Of a stretch of DNA of 64,000 nucleotides, positions 13,101 to 23,700 are shown one piece after another. The first letter of the stretch is position 1. Each line of letters opens with the position of its first letter. The position numbers and the translations under genes are program-made. Origin of the DNA: Saccharina japonica (lineage: Eukaryota > Sar > Phaeophyceae > Laminariales > Laminariaceae); contig MEHQ01003963.1 in NCBI GenBank assembly GCA_008828725.1, positions 70,170 to 134,169 of the forward strand. The letters are read 5' to 3'. The notes under the pieces were generated by a model. The model saw only the letters and a list, made by a program, of their open reading frames with translations, searched no databases and was not told where the DNA came from.

Positions 13101-16060
13101 TCCACCGTGGTGAAAGTTTTACTTGATTTGAAAAATAAAAAGGGACCAATTGCTGAGAGCGCTTTCGTGACGTGGGCGGGCCGAATCCGACGCAAGTCGA
13201 CGAGGGAAGAGAGTGCTGAAATCTTCGCGCGATAAAAATGCAAGGCAAGTACCGTACTGGGGAGGGGGGAGAAGAGCCTACTTAGTGACCCCGGATCTGA
13301 GTTACGACTGAAGAGGGAGAGAGAAAAGAAGGGCGAAGATAATAAATGGGATGGACAAAAACAAAAAGAAAAAAAAGCGTCCGCTTAGATAAAGACTTTG
13401 ATCCTCATCTGGCGTACTTTAGTTGACCGCTTTCGTTTGATTTGTTTTCGCTGCCAACTGTCAGCATTCCGAACCGTAAACCACAGTACAGGCATGTCCC
13501 CTGTTGCGCGGTTGACCTAGCTAGCATTTTTGCTTAAACTACGTTTGGAGCCGAACGCTTTGTGTGGCGTTCACATGCTCGTAACCTCACCATCAATACC
13601 TAATTGTAAGTAGTTTATTCGCAACCACGGCAGTGCCGTCCGAGAAGGTTTACCAAGGACCCGAAGAAAGCTTCCGAGATATATCCAGAGCCTACTGAAT
13701 ATGATTGTATTGCACGCTACATACTATTTTTATCTGCTTGGCGTTCTCGTGGGTTATGTCGACATGAAACTACAGCGGTGTTCACGTGGGGTGCCTTGTC
13801 GTATAAAGCCGAAACGTGTGCCACGATTTGAGCCACGGACCCATGTTCTTACCATACGATTTGTACGTGTTAACGGCCCGGAAAACAATATTGATTTGAG
13901 AAACAAGAGCAAGACCTTTGAGTCAATCGAAAGCTTTGCTTCGGGCCCCACTTTGTACTTTACAGTACCACCAGACGGTTGTGGAAGACCTTCTTCGTCG
14001 ATAAAGAGCCGTGGAGTAGCCATAGCCCCTTCGTCGTAATCAGTAAACAACAAACAACGCTGCCAAGGGTTACTCCAACATAATCATAAACTGTTACGTA
14101 TGTCCCCGTCTGATGACTCAGGCCAGGCTACCTATACATAAGCCGTACACTATGTTTCTCTGTACAAGCAACGACCCCGTCGCTCACGGAGTTTATGTAT
14201 ACACATGCGTTGTATTTAGAACTGTCTCATTGTCTCTGGCTGCCATGCAACACTAGGTCCGTCATTGGTGACTTCTATCGTTTGAGCGACATCTCCACTT
14301 AAGGATAGCAAGAAATCTGGTGCGGGAATTTAGGTAGATGGTCCCATTGACAATTTGGGTCGGTCGCTCTGATGACAGACGATGTCCACGATGCACGTTG
14401 TGTCGCGCGTTCTACGACTAGGATATCACGTGTGCGTCAAGTTCTTCTAATATGAGAGGATCCGTACCCGAAGAGCAACACACTATCGTTGACGGACGTT
14501 TGTGCTTCGAACTATGTTGCGTTGTTTGGTCTATTTTAGACAATGGTATTGTTCATTTTGTTGCAACTCCACTCTGCTTCAAACCTGGGCTTTGTGATGA
14601 AATACAACTCCTCGAGTCAGGAACCTGTAGAGACGCATGCTACCATAGAGGTAGAAAGTTTTGGCTCAAACGTTGTCTGAGTAGTCGGGCTCCTGAATCC
14701 GAAACCGTCGGACTTTAATTCTGGTGTTGCCATACATTTCATTGTATACTTAGGCCATGGCATTGTTCATCGGTTAGCACTCCTTTCTTCAAAACACAAA
14801 ATTGGGTTTTGGTGCAGAGCTCGTCAAGTGAGAAGCCTTAGAAAATGTGCGTGATTGGTGCACGTGAATTCGTAGCGTGCTTCTAGGAACAAACGTGGGG
14901 TACCCCTAGCGTACCAAGTGCTAACGATTTGTTTAACCCAATATATACAGAGGTAGCTCACCAGATCCATAATAAGCTCTGTTGCCGATGAATGATGTCG
15001 TTCCGATAATATTGACGACAACAAAGTCATGGGCGTATATTCCACCTGTCGACCGGCAGAGTCGAATGTCATTATTCAGCTTGACTCGTCGACCGGGTCA
15101 TACCAGTAGGAGAACTCTACCCTGCACATCATCGACATTCTAAGCAGACATAAACAGCGTCTATCAGATAGTAACCGTGTAATCGATTGTATGAGCACCA
15201 GTGTCCGGCACCTTGCCGAAACACAGCACACTGATGAACTGCGAGCACGCGCATGGCACACGCCGTTCGGTTCAACAACGTATTGTGGGGTAAATTTCAC
15301 CCCGACGGCTTCATCTAAAGACACACTCTAACAACCGTTTCACAACACTGCAGGGGTCCGATGTTGCGAACACCATAAGGGACCGAGACCAAATAGTCAC
15401 TGCGGCCGTATTCATGCCTGCTGGAAATATCAACAGAACGACGACCGAACCGCGCGGTTGGACAGCAATGACAAGCCCAATGCACCTTCAACATTGGCCC
15501 TTCGGAAGAAATGGGTATACCTGCTGCAAACCCCTACCCCCAAACGTTGATTGTATTCACATACCTGCCCAAAATCCGAAGTTATCCGTAAACAAGCAGT
15601 CGATTACGTTGACCGTTAGGTGCCCATCCACAGACCCTTGGGCCTCGATGGCCCCACCCCCTCTATTTTCAACAGAATACGCTCCATGGAGCACCATGTT
15701 GTCCAGGGTTAATGTAGACGCGCCGGACACGTTAAATATCACAGAGTCCGATGGGAGTTCATTTCCGACGATAATCGCTTGAGGACTTGCACCGTCGAGA
15801 GCCATGCTGGCCGAATTTGATCCAGTTACGGTCAGCGAGATTCCTCCTGGCACCTCGAACGCCTGGCTGATTGTCACACTTCCATACCAGGTGACATTCA
15901 TATTACCTCCACCCGTACAGTTTAATGCATCACTGAGCTCCTGTGCATCTGAAGTGGAGGCCACCTCCATCTGGGTGTCCACACATTGCGCTGACTCTGC
16001 TCCTGAGAGGAAAAGCAGAACAGCCGCACCAGTCGTTCGAGCTAACAGGTGAAGCGCCAT
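1017..16060 (-). CDS. Secreted right-handed beta-helix (POMP-repeat) protein, 10 exons, 3' end beyond the window
   Basis: Multi-exon gene read right to left. Exons: 16060-15565, 15045-14962, 12197-12117, 11075-10980, 9642-9559, 6272-6195, 3447-3367, 2872-2546, 1883-1684 and 1197-1017. Together they give 1708 nt, about 569 residues, with every phase matching across every junction and GT-AG introns throughout. Order of parts: signal peptide, beta-strand-rich N-terminal region, then repeats of the pattern G-G-[AIL]-x-Y ... F-x-x-N-x-A, then a Cys-rich segment ending GYEGP. This pattern is that of chlamydial polymorphic outer membrane protein repeats, which occur in large secreted proteins of algae and other protists. 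The protein is probably extracellular or on the cell surface; its ligand is unknown. The last visible exon ends in a strong donor, so the gene continues past the left edge. Introns hold MITEs, a SINE and a TTAA element. The family call is fairly secure; the exon set may be incomplete. Confidence 0.72.
1684..1883 (-). CDS. Exon 9 of beta-helix gene: last rungs and start of Cys-rich region
   Basis: 200 bp, starts in phase 1 and ends in phase 0. The acceptor GATGTAG|TG follows a pyrimidine-rich stretch; the donor is GTG|GTGAGA. It encodes a rung starting SGGAIYSTGDITPV, a second strand end NFFENNARYCPLGQYGYD, then an acidic-basic junction. The CPLGQYG motif marks the change from beta-helix to Cys-rich tail. 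Confidence 0.65.
2546..2872 (-). CDS. Exon 8 of beta-helix gene: four fused repeat units
   Basis: 327 bp, phase 1-1. Acceptor TTTCAG|GT, donor GCAT|GTAAGA. It holds four consecutive rungs starting GGLYARESD, GGAMSIDSVG, GGAVSVTATTV and GGALYFFNSA, with strand ends FMGNSASND, FVLNEASS and FEGNSATD. It is the only exon with several complete tandem rungs. This suggests the single-rung exons and this block share an origin by duplication with intron loss or gain. Confidence 0.78.
3367..3447 (-). CDS. Exon 7 of beta-helix gene: one repeat cassette
   Basis: 81 bp, phase 1-1. Acceptor CTTCCAG|GT, donor GGAG|GTAAGG. It encodes GAIYVQFSNLSITGD then TTFTSNAATRSGG. The upstream open frame reads hydrophobic residues (LACLLVLALLLP), but these lie in the intron polypyrimidine stretch. 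Confidence 0.72.
4163..4424 (-). mobile_element. Family-A MITE
   Basis: The ends are GACACATGCTATGATAGAGG and its degenerate inverse (CTATCGTAACACGCATC). Both sides are flanked by the 4-bp duplication GCGA (4159-4162 and 4425-4428). Inside are family-A markers in reverse orientation, such as GATTTTGGGTTAAGC. No coding capacity. Confidence 0.75.
5255..5545. repeat. GTAGTA/GCAGTA-rich simple sequence
   Basis: Imperfect trinucleotide repeats of GTA, GCA and AGTAGC type. They create low-complexity Thr/Ala/Tyr-rich open frames that are not genes. Confidence 0.6.
6195..6272 (-). CDS. Exon 6 of beta-helix gene: one repeat cassette
   Basis: 78 bp, phase 1-1. Acceptor ATTCCAG|GT, donor GGAG|GTAGGC. 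It encodes GAIYAYGANLRINGG then VFNGNSAEQDGG. This is the shortest cassette, with both repeat signatures intact. Confidence 0.72.
7295..7425. repeat. Interrupted CTG/CAG trinucleotide tract
   Basis: Runs of GCT on the plus strand at about 7298-7320 and 7332-7343, then CAG repeats at 7405-7421. Ala- and Gln/Ser-rich frames over this stretch are by-products of the repeat. Confidence 0.75.
8107..8206. repeat. Short foldback element, family E copy 2
   Basis: A near-perfect hairpin of about 100 bp. The left arm contains GTCCCGTTTTGGGGAC and the right arm GTCCCCAAAACGGGAC, with an AT-rich loop (AAATTACTTAGAATTAG). Termini are TTTTAACCC and GGGGTTAAT. Of the three copies this one has the best-preserved arms. 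Confidence 0.8.
8840..9470. mobile_element. Degenerate copy of the TTAA-flanked ~755-bp element
   Basis: Blocks shared with the three better copies include CTAACGCTCAGACCT, GACGAGGACGCCGA and AGTGTTATTTTATCAC, in the same order. Both ends are eroded and no TTAA junction is visible, so the borders are approximate. Confidence 0.5.
9559..9642 (-). CDS. Exon 5 of beta-helix gene: one repeat cassette
   Basis: 84 bp, phase 1-1. Acceptor CCAACAG|GT, donor GGCAG|GTACGG. It encodes GAVSVILGTVELAGG then RSTFTNNTSTLEAG, with F-T-N-N-T in place of the usual F-x-x-N-x-A. A degenerate TTAA-type element lies just below it in the next intron. Confidence 0.7.
10980..11075 (-). CDS. Exon 4 of beta-helix gene: one repeat cassette
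   Basis: 96 bp, phase 1-1. Acceptor TCTTCAG|GT, donor GGAG|GTACGA. It encodes GALSVSGENSTACFRGD then TTFVNNSASHTFGGG, with the F-V-N-N-S-A repeat signature. Confidence 0.72.
11641..11728. repeat. GGTCG pentanucleotide tandem array
   Basis: About 15 units of GGGTC/GGTCG with a few substitutions (GGTCA, GGATC). It lies in the intron between exons 4 and 3 and gives a spurious Gly/Ser/Val-rich open frame. Confidence 0.85.
12117..12197 (-). CDS. Exon 3 of beta-helix gene: one repeat cassette
   Basis: 81 bp, phase 1-1. Acceptor CCCGCAG|GT, donor GGAG|GTACGA. It encodes GALYAINDTSVYLYG then TSTFCDNNGTYGG. The intron before it (12198-14961) contains a SINE and a MITE. Confidence 0.72.
13030..13375 (+). 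mobile_element. tRNA-headed SINE, copy 1
   Basis: The head reads GTCGCCCCGGTAGACTAG with an A-box-like segment, then a B-box-like AGTTCGAATTCC 50 bp further on. The body contains GAAGAGCCTACTTAGTGACC and CCCCGGATCTGAGTTACGAC. It ends AAGATAATAAATGGGATGGA followed by an A-rich tail. The body and 3' end match 59395-59757 on the other strand. The tRNA-like part does not fold as an intact tRNA. Confidence 0.75.
14632..14860 (+). mobile_element. Family-A MITE, right end eroded
   Basis: Starts GACGCATGCTACCATAGAGG and carries family markers (CGTCGGACTTTAATT, TTAGGCCATGGCATTGTTCA). The right terminus is degraded, so the end is approximate. Confidence 0.65.
14962..15045 (-). CDS. Exon 2 of beta-helix gene: one repeat cassette
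   Basis: 84 bp, phase 1 at both ends, acceptor CGACAG|GT and donor G|GTGAGC. With the G from exon 1 it reads GGIYAHDFVVV followed by TTSFIGNRAYYGSG. That is one complete POMP rung, with the GG-x-Y turn and the F-x-G-N-x-A strand end. Confidence 0.75.
15565..16060 (-). CDS. Exon 1 of beta-helix gene: signal peptide and N-terminal domain
   Basis: The start is the ATG at 16060, encoding MALHLLARTTGAAVLLFLSG. This is a classical signal peptide with likely cleavage near AES-AQC. Upstream in-frame codons lack such a leader, so this start is preferred over the longer open frame to 16306. The remaining ~140 residues are rich in Val, Thr, Ser and Gly in short beta-strand-like runs, ending in a first POMP-type rung (CLFTDNFGFWAG). 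The donor is GCAG|GTATGT and the exon ends in phase 1. Confidence 0.7.
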
Positions 16061-16808
16061 GGCCGTCACCCCTCTCTGACAAGCCTTCGCACAGCACAGC
16101 TTCCCACTGCCTTCGACCCGCTTGATAGTATGCCTGTGGTATCCCGTTGCACGCACCGACGGGGGCAGATCGATGAGGTAAGATCGAGGTGGTCTGAATA
16201 CCCTCGCTATGCATTGCTCTCCTTTGTTTACACAACCGTAATATCTGGCGTCTAGCCTAGGGCAGGGCCCAGGAGCATATTTCGTATTCGGCTTTGTCAA
16301 TTTCAAACTTGTCTGACACCCAACAGCTCAACTTCCGAAGGACCACAAAATCGAACATCTAAACATGGTACATGGCTAGATGGGGTTTGTATATAGTGCG
16401 CGTATATTGAATGATACCGGGATGTCTGCCGTTGAGGATCATGTTGAAGACCAGGGCTAGTGTGGATACAAGCGTGCAACCGATCCACGATAGGAGGCTT
16501 GTACCAATAGTACTATCACCTTGTTTGCCGAACAATTGCCTGGTTGACGGGACTCGTCGATTGCGGAACTGTCCAATGACGTTGGGACACAGCTACAGCA
16601 GTAGCGTTTGCCTGTGTTTTTCACGAAACGACTACGTACGTCATGAAAGTGTTCATCATTCGCAAACTCTGCTGTGTTGTGGGGACTGCAGCCCTCGACG
16701 CGAACACTCACATAAACACATACCGGGTAGCTTCTACCCTTCAAGAGCAAGCGTCAATAGGGATACGATGAAATCGTAGCTGTGCGCCCTTGCGGATACC
16801 CGGCTAGT

Positions 16809-17060
16809 GATGCGTGCTACGGTAGAGGTAGCAAGTTTTGCCTGAATCGTGTGCTGAACGATCGGGCTCCTTAACCCAAATTCGTCGGACTTTACTTTCA
16901 TTTTTGTGACGAATAATGTTTCAGATATACTTCGGTCATGACATTTCGCATCCAGCAGCACTTTTATTTTTCTCCAAAAGTATTTTTCCTGTGAGGTATG
17001 ACGCTCCTTAGGTGAGGAGCTCATAAAACCACATGGTGCACTTCCATCGTAGCATGCGTG
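16809..17060 (+). mobile_element. Family-A MITE just upstream of the beta-helix gene
   Basis: Ends GATGCGTGCTACGGTAGAGG and CATCGTAGCATGCGTG, with the 4-bp duplication TAGT on each side (16805-16808, 17061-17064). The interior matches the copy at 39131-39377 closely. It lies about 750 bp upstream of the beta-helix start codon. Confidence 0.8.
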
Positions 17061-20013
17061 TAGTCGCGATTGTCAAGACGGGCATGACGTGACATGATAC
17101 CACCATGCGCACAAGCCCGAATCGACCAGCCGCCGTATGAAGATATTCCGAGAGCATGTGTTGACTTCTTCCAGAAATGTGACAGTACTATCTCCGAGCG
17201 TCGTACCACAAGCGTTCACTAGTGCAGTAATATGCGAATTGTTGAATTGTGCATTTATATATAACCAGATTGATGGTGAGAGATTGTGTGCTGGAGGAGA
17301 GAACGCATCGTACAAATTAGACGGGAGTTTGTTCACAAAAGCAAAAACAAAATGTACTGCACTGTACCTCCTTTTCTACCGTCCGTAGTGTTTATTGTGT
17401 TTGAAATTGTTGAATGTTGTCGACTCTTCTGTATGCGTGTACCTATCGTGTATGTCCCGCGTGTCAGTTGTTTCGGTGGTTGGCAAGCGTTTAGTTTTCA
17501 ACTACCACGCAAACAACGCACTGCTTCAAATTATAAGGCGAAGGTCCCTTGGCTAATTAGCTCGGGCGTTGTTCAGTAGTACCTTGGGATTGAATCGACA
17601 GAAGCCATCTACGTTTCGTGGACACGAGAATTGAGTAAATATCCACGTCCCGAAGCTCTGCGCACACCGAAACTCCCTACCGGCTGGTCGGGCAGCATGC
17701 CTACTCTGCCACAATGTTGTTGTATACCCCGCTACCGGATATCACGTTCATCTTGATCAAGACATACATATGTAATAAGAACAAGCCTTAGAACCTTGAT
17801 GTGATGCCATGCTTGATCAACCTTAAAAATGTTCTACTATACTAAGAGTATATTACGTGAAGCGCTCGCATCCGAGCACGGTTATTCAGTGTAAGGTTGG
17901 TTTTGACGTCCCCCAAGATGTGAGTCTTATGTTCTTGTCATGATGACCACACCGAAGAATTTAACGATATCGTCCACTTTGAACACTGCCCTTCTTCTGG
18001 TAACTTTGGTTTGCCAAAAAAACTCCAACTATGACGGGTTGGTGGCGTCGTCGAGCTACGTTATTGATTGTTGTCAAAATATTAATCTCACACTCCAGAG
18101 TGTAAGTTAACTGGGATTATTAATCACAGAAAACCTCGGGGTATTTCTTGTGCTGAAAACATTTCAAACCAGGCCCTATATGGCATGATACATACGTAGA
18201 AACCAAGGGTATGCGCGGATCTGAAGCCCAGATACCCCACTACCCCCCCCCCTTATACTGGAGGGAAGAACCGGGTAATGAGCGCCCAAGTGTTGGAGGT
18301 GTCTCTATTAGGAGTAGGAACGGTGCTCCGTCTCGAAAGGGATGCGTGGTCAATGGTCAAATGACTAAGGCAAGCAACAAATGAGTACGCCCCCACCAGC
18401 GAAAACAATATAGGGGGTCTCTAAAACCAAGTTAAAAAAGGGAACAAAAAACGGGAGAAAAATGGNNNNNNNNNNNNNNNNNNNNNNNNNNNNNNNNNNN
18501 NNNNNNNNNNNNNNNNNNNNNNNNNNNNNNNNNNNNNNNNNNNNNNNNNNNNNNNNNNNNNNNNNNNNNNNNNNNNNNNNNNNNNNNNNNNNNNNNNNNN
18601 NNNNNNNNNNNNNNNNNNNNNNNNNNNNNNNNNNNNNNNNNNNNNNNNNNNNNNNNNNNNNNNNNNNNNNNNNNNNNNNNNNNNNNNNNNNNNNNNNNNN
18701 NNNNNNNNNNNNNNNNNNNNNNNNNNNNNNNNNNNNNNNNNNNNNNNNNNNNNNNNNNNNNNNNNNNNNNNNNNNNNNNNNNNNNNNNNNNNNNNNNNNN
18801 NNNNNNNNNNNNNNNNNNNNNNNNNNNNNNNNNNNNNNNNNNNNNNNNNNNNNNNNNNNNNNNNNNNNNNNNNNNNNNNNNNNNNNNNNNNNNNNNNNNN
18901 NNNNNNNNNNNNNNNNNNNNNNNNNNNNNNNNNNNNNNNNNNNNNNNNNNNNNNNNNNNNNNNNNNNNNNNNNNNNNNNNNNNNNNNNNNNNNNNNNNNN
19001 NNNNNNNNNNNNNNNNNNNNNNNNNNNNNNNNNNNNNNNNNNNNNNNNNNNNNNNNNNNNNNNNNNNNNNNNNNNNNNNNNTTTTCGCTCATTTCGTCCT
19101 GTGATCACAGAGATCCGTTTTTTTTCATTCTGACCTTCCTACGAGTGTGGTGTCGTTTTTTTTTTTTTTTTTTTTACGTCCTTGTAGAAACATATATTAT
19201 ATTGGCTAAGAATTGTTGATGTTAAAATTCACGTACTTGAATCCTCGCTAAACCAGCTTCTTACGGGCTCAGCTACGTTGGCCTAAACAGACATGATGCC
19301 ACATAACAAAGCAAGTATCGTAAAAATGGAACCGGGGGCGTTAGACGTGCGAGGCAACACCCACGTCCCAAAGCTGTTGGAGTACATATCACACTCAACA
19401 ACGAACAGTCAACTTTGGAATCATTATTACGTACAGTAGACCAAGTCGACACAATGCCATAATGGGCTAGGTAGGTATCGTACCGATAAGAATACGCCGT
19501 GGGTGTAATTAAATGTTCAGTAGATCACCAGCCGAGGGAGCCCCTCTTTCCGGCAGGTATGTTGGAGCCCGATCGTGCTGATCCTATAATAGCGTGTCCC
19601 TTCAGCTGACGCGGGCTACGATACGGTGAGAGCACTTTCTTTGTTTTTGTTAAAACTAGTGTCTGAATGACGGGGCCGCTTATCAGAAAATCGTCGGAAA
19701 GCCGTTCATTTTTTTAAATATGATTTTTGCGTAGGTTTAGGCCAAGGGGTTGTTCTTTTAGTTGCACTTTTCTTTTCTCTTAAAATCATACTCAGTATTT
19801 CCACTTACTACTAGTCGAGAGCGGGTAACCTAATAAACAACAACGTTTCAGCTATACTGTATACGTATTTGTTTTGGAATTTCCTGGAGCGTTGCTGTTG
19901 GACCTATACATGGGAATACCCCGAACGGATACACATTGTCAGTCCTTCGTGCCAATCCTAACGAAAGTGAGGCCGTGATTATAGAGCTGCCAGGGGTGCT
20001 GAACCAGTCTGCG
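17061..20013. other. Intergenic sequence with assembly gap
   Basis: No gene seen. The assembly gap (18466-19081, all N) and a poly-T run (about 19156-19174) interrupt it. Long frames across the gap are artefacts of N translation. Confidence 0.6.
18466..19081. other. Assembly gap (616 N)
   Basis: A continuous run of N. Content unknown. Confidence 0.99.
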
Positions 20014-20779
20014 TTAAGGGGACCCTTCGGTCATGATGAAACAAGAGTACTTGAGACTTGAAAAATATACGTCTATATTTTCGTTTTGTTTACAGCAGCA
20101 ATACTATTTCTGGTAAAATAACACCATATCAGTACTCCTTACGGAAAACGGCATAGCTCCAGTTCTAATGCTCAGACCTTCGACCGTCAAACGTATAACT
20201 TGTTCGTTATAGTTTGTAGGAGGTATTGGGACCTTTGTATCTGCAAGAGAGGGAAAGCATTGCTGTGCTTGCATCACGAAGCGAAAGTGCTCCGCAGCAA
20301 GAGTTTGGTCGTTTCGGAGCTCCTGTTTGGTATCTACACTCTGCTGTGGCCACGTAGGACGCTACGGGCGGTCGAACTAGAGGCCCAGGTACATTCACCT
20401 ACTAGTGCTCGGCGCCCTCGTCGAAAATCTGAGTTAAAACAGTATCAGCAGCCGAAGAAACTGCAACGTTTCGAATTTGTCTTGGGTACCAGGGGTATGG
20501 CGAGTCGGTTTCGAGTAAGAGGCACTTTTCGTGACGAACAAGGCGTCTGATCGATCTGCCTCCCGAGACACAAATGTTGACCATGATCTAGGATTTTTGC
20601 AACTACTGATTGGGCGAAATTCTGACCATCAGAACTGGAAAAAAAACGTTTTCCGTAGGGAGTACTGAAATGGTGTTATTATACCAGAAATAGTATTGCT
20701 GCTATAAAAACAAACGATATTTGTTTTGGTTTCAACACTCAAGTACTTTAGTTTCATCATGACCGAAGGGGCCCCTTGG
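20014..20779 (+). mobile_element. TTAA-flanked element, family B copy (766 bp)
   Basis: The left end is TTAAGGGGACCCTTCGGTCA, the right end TGACCGAAGGGGCCCCTTGG. The long imperfect terminal inverted repeats include ACCATATCAGTACTCCTTAC and its inverse. The right TTAA has mutated to TTGG. TTAA duplication with G/C-rich ends suggests a non-autonomous piggyBac-type element. An internal 116-codon frame (20200-20550) is shared with the other copies but is not like a transposase. Confidence 0.75.
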
Positions 20780-23700
20780 ACAACCTTTCCGAGAATGCCC
20801 ATCGCTATCGCGCCACTCAAGACATCGTCTAGCCACCCCGACTACTACAGGAGGTAAACAATGTAAACGACCAGGAGCCGGTCGGTGTTTGAGGCGTCGA
20901 TGCCCGGATATTGTACGGCAAGCATTGCACTTGCCTCGTCGGCTTGTGTTCGTGAGACATCCAGCTCTTGGTACTGTTATTCGACATACGACGATGATTC
21001 AGCAAGGGAACCATCTGGGTTAATTGTGGGCGGTGTTATGGTATGACTACAGGCTAGACCCAACTCCAGACCATCTACTGGCTCGTGAAAGAGATATCCG
21101 GCACGAACTTTGACAGTCGAACGTTGACGCCGGTGTTGGGAGATTGGTCGTTACGTTCTGCACACGTGTTCTAGGTGCGCCTTTTCACTCTTTGATCGAT
21201 AGTGTTTTAGTTGTTCGTTTGAGGAGTTCGACTTCGATGTTTGAGCCTCGAGAAACCCCAGGGTCCCGACGTAAAACATCAAAACCTTAAGGCGTTGAAC
21301 TGGGCTGACAGAACATGTGTGGAAACCCCAGGATATATCCATTATAAACAGCGTCGTTATTAGAGATTTTGTGAAGAATACAGGTTGGTGTCTTTCGCAG
21401 TGCCTAGTAACTTCTTTGCTTCAGTACGGGGTCCGTTTTCGGCTGTAGAAAATAATTGGCCTTGCCCGCACGCCGTATATACATTCGAGTATCTGCGCCC
21501 TTCGTTTTACAAATATGCCTCGAAGTACCTGCAACCGGCTCGTTTAGACAACGTGTAAACATATACCTTACATTCTACGAAAACTGCTCACTGGTCTGAC
21601 CAATATGTATTGCCCGTGGTTGGTAGGGACATAAGTTCGCCGCTAGCGCCAGCCCCAGTAACGCGACAAAATAACTGGTTGTATCCCCCTCTTCCACTGT
21701 TCATGTTGTCAGGTATCATATCAAACATGTGGCATTCGAGTGTACGGCATGCGACATCGATGTCTGACAAAACTGCGGTCGTTCATATTGAACTCGCTCG
21801 TATGCATTCCGACGGCAGAGTACCCACATACTAGATTATAAACGTCCCATCTTCAGAAATACCCCCCTAATATTCCAAGACAGTATTTATTTGTATTTTT
21901 ATTTGCCCTCTGGCAATGTCTAGCTTTTATATGAATCATACCATTCACATATACCTATCGATCATCCGTGAACACTTGAAAAACTTATTCCAGTCTGACG
22001 CAACATGTTAGCCACTTTCAGATTAGCCGAATGTGTAGAAATAACTACTCCAAACTGACCGGCTGGAGTTTGTGATCCTCGGTATCATCACGACCTCCTT
22101 TTTTTTTAACACTTTGGCATTTCTCATTTTTCATATATATATATAGTTTTCTTTTGTGGATGTCGTCACAACCGAGTAGCAGTCGGCCCAGATAATAGGA
22201 AATCGCCGGTTGAACAGCAATAACCTGTGATAGTATCGCCATGAGCAGATCTTGAGGTGGCTGAAAGTACCAAACACACCATAAAACAAAACTGGTGTAA
22301 AGAAACTAATTTTTCGGCCTGGGGAGAGCTTTGTAAACCTCAGACAAATTTCTTACCGGCAAAAAGTGAGCGGTATCCCGAGACGACCGGGGAGGATGAT
22401 AACTAAGCATCTCAGGGTCCATTTAATTTGTTTTGAAGTGTCTACCCTCTCTGCATATTGATACAACTATACGTAAACGATTGTTAGTTTTACTTTAACG
22501 GTGCTGTAACAGTCCATTCGTGAAAGTGGCTACAGTAATTAAATTTGTTTGTTTTCTGGAAGTGGCATATATTTTTTGTCGGACTATATATATATGTTCC
22601 AAATGTGGCATCCAAACAATTTGCTATAACAAGCGATGGATTGTTGTTCCTGCACAATGCAACGTCTGACCGATGTGTGATATGTCACCGGTGTGGTGCC
22701 GCATATATTGACGCTGTACGCAATGTATTGCTTGGCATATGTATAGTATACGACCAGCCACGTGCGTACCGGGTGGTGGAATGTTGTTTACAGCGGTATT
22801 CCACATTGCAAGGGCATACGAGCTACAAATCAGTACCTGGTATAACATTCACTACTGTAATGATAAACTGTGAACTATTTGCTATCACTATGTACTTTGG
22901 GAATTAAGACGGTCAGTAGTATTTATTCGAATTCGCGGGGTATTCCTACTATTCGGCTCACGCCTTGTGCTGTAATGTGGTTTATCGGAAAATACGGAGA
23001 AACACCTTCCGAGAGAGGAGGTTCAGCTCTCACTCTTCTCTGTTTAATTATTTGGCTCGGGTGTTCGTCCTCCTACTTCATAGAATCCTGAACTCGACAT
23101 ACTCTTCCACGTGATCGAGCCCAGACCCGCCCTGTGTGCAAGAGGGCCCGGCACAACAGTTTGTGCAGGATGCGGGTCTTATTTGGTCGAGACTGGCCTT
23201 TCAGCCGCCCGGGTGATTGTTGGAAAAACGCATTCATAACACAATGCGGAGCCGCGTGACTGCCCCTGCCGATCTCGAGCCACTCAAAAGGCAGGGGTCA
23301 GGGTTAGGGTTAGCGTTAGGGGTCGGGTTGGTCTTGGCCTACGCGTGAAGTTGAAATTGATCACAGTCGTTCAGCATAAATTTATGTGCCGGGCCTTCCT
23401 GCACATAGGGCGCGCCTCGAGCCGACGGGGTTCACGGGTATATTTGCTTACATTCCGACTCGATAACCGACTAGTGATGGTTGAAGAAACGCTCCTCCGC
23501 CGTCAAGTGTTTCGTACACAAGCTGAACACTCTCTTTCAAATTGACTACGTTAACAGTACTAACATGAACATAGGATCATTAGCTAAGCAAGGTGGGCGT
23601 GCCCCGAACCCCAAAAAGGTTTGTCTGTGCTTGGTACGGGTAGATCTAAGATTACCTGTGGACCGCTGTGCGGTTCTTTTTCCCTTACGCGATCAACATC

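Larger units (their letters stand above)
12198..14961. other. Intron between exons 3 and 2
   Basis: A 2.8-kb intron containing a tRNA-headed SINE (13030-13375) and a family-A MITE (14632-~14860). The rest (12200-13000 and 13400-14600) shows no recognisable feature. Confidence 0.5.

Noticed and set aside
18365-19133. Long frames of ~220-247 codons on both strands
   Set aside because: They are translations of the N gap.
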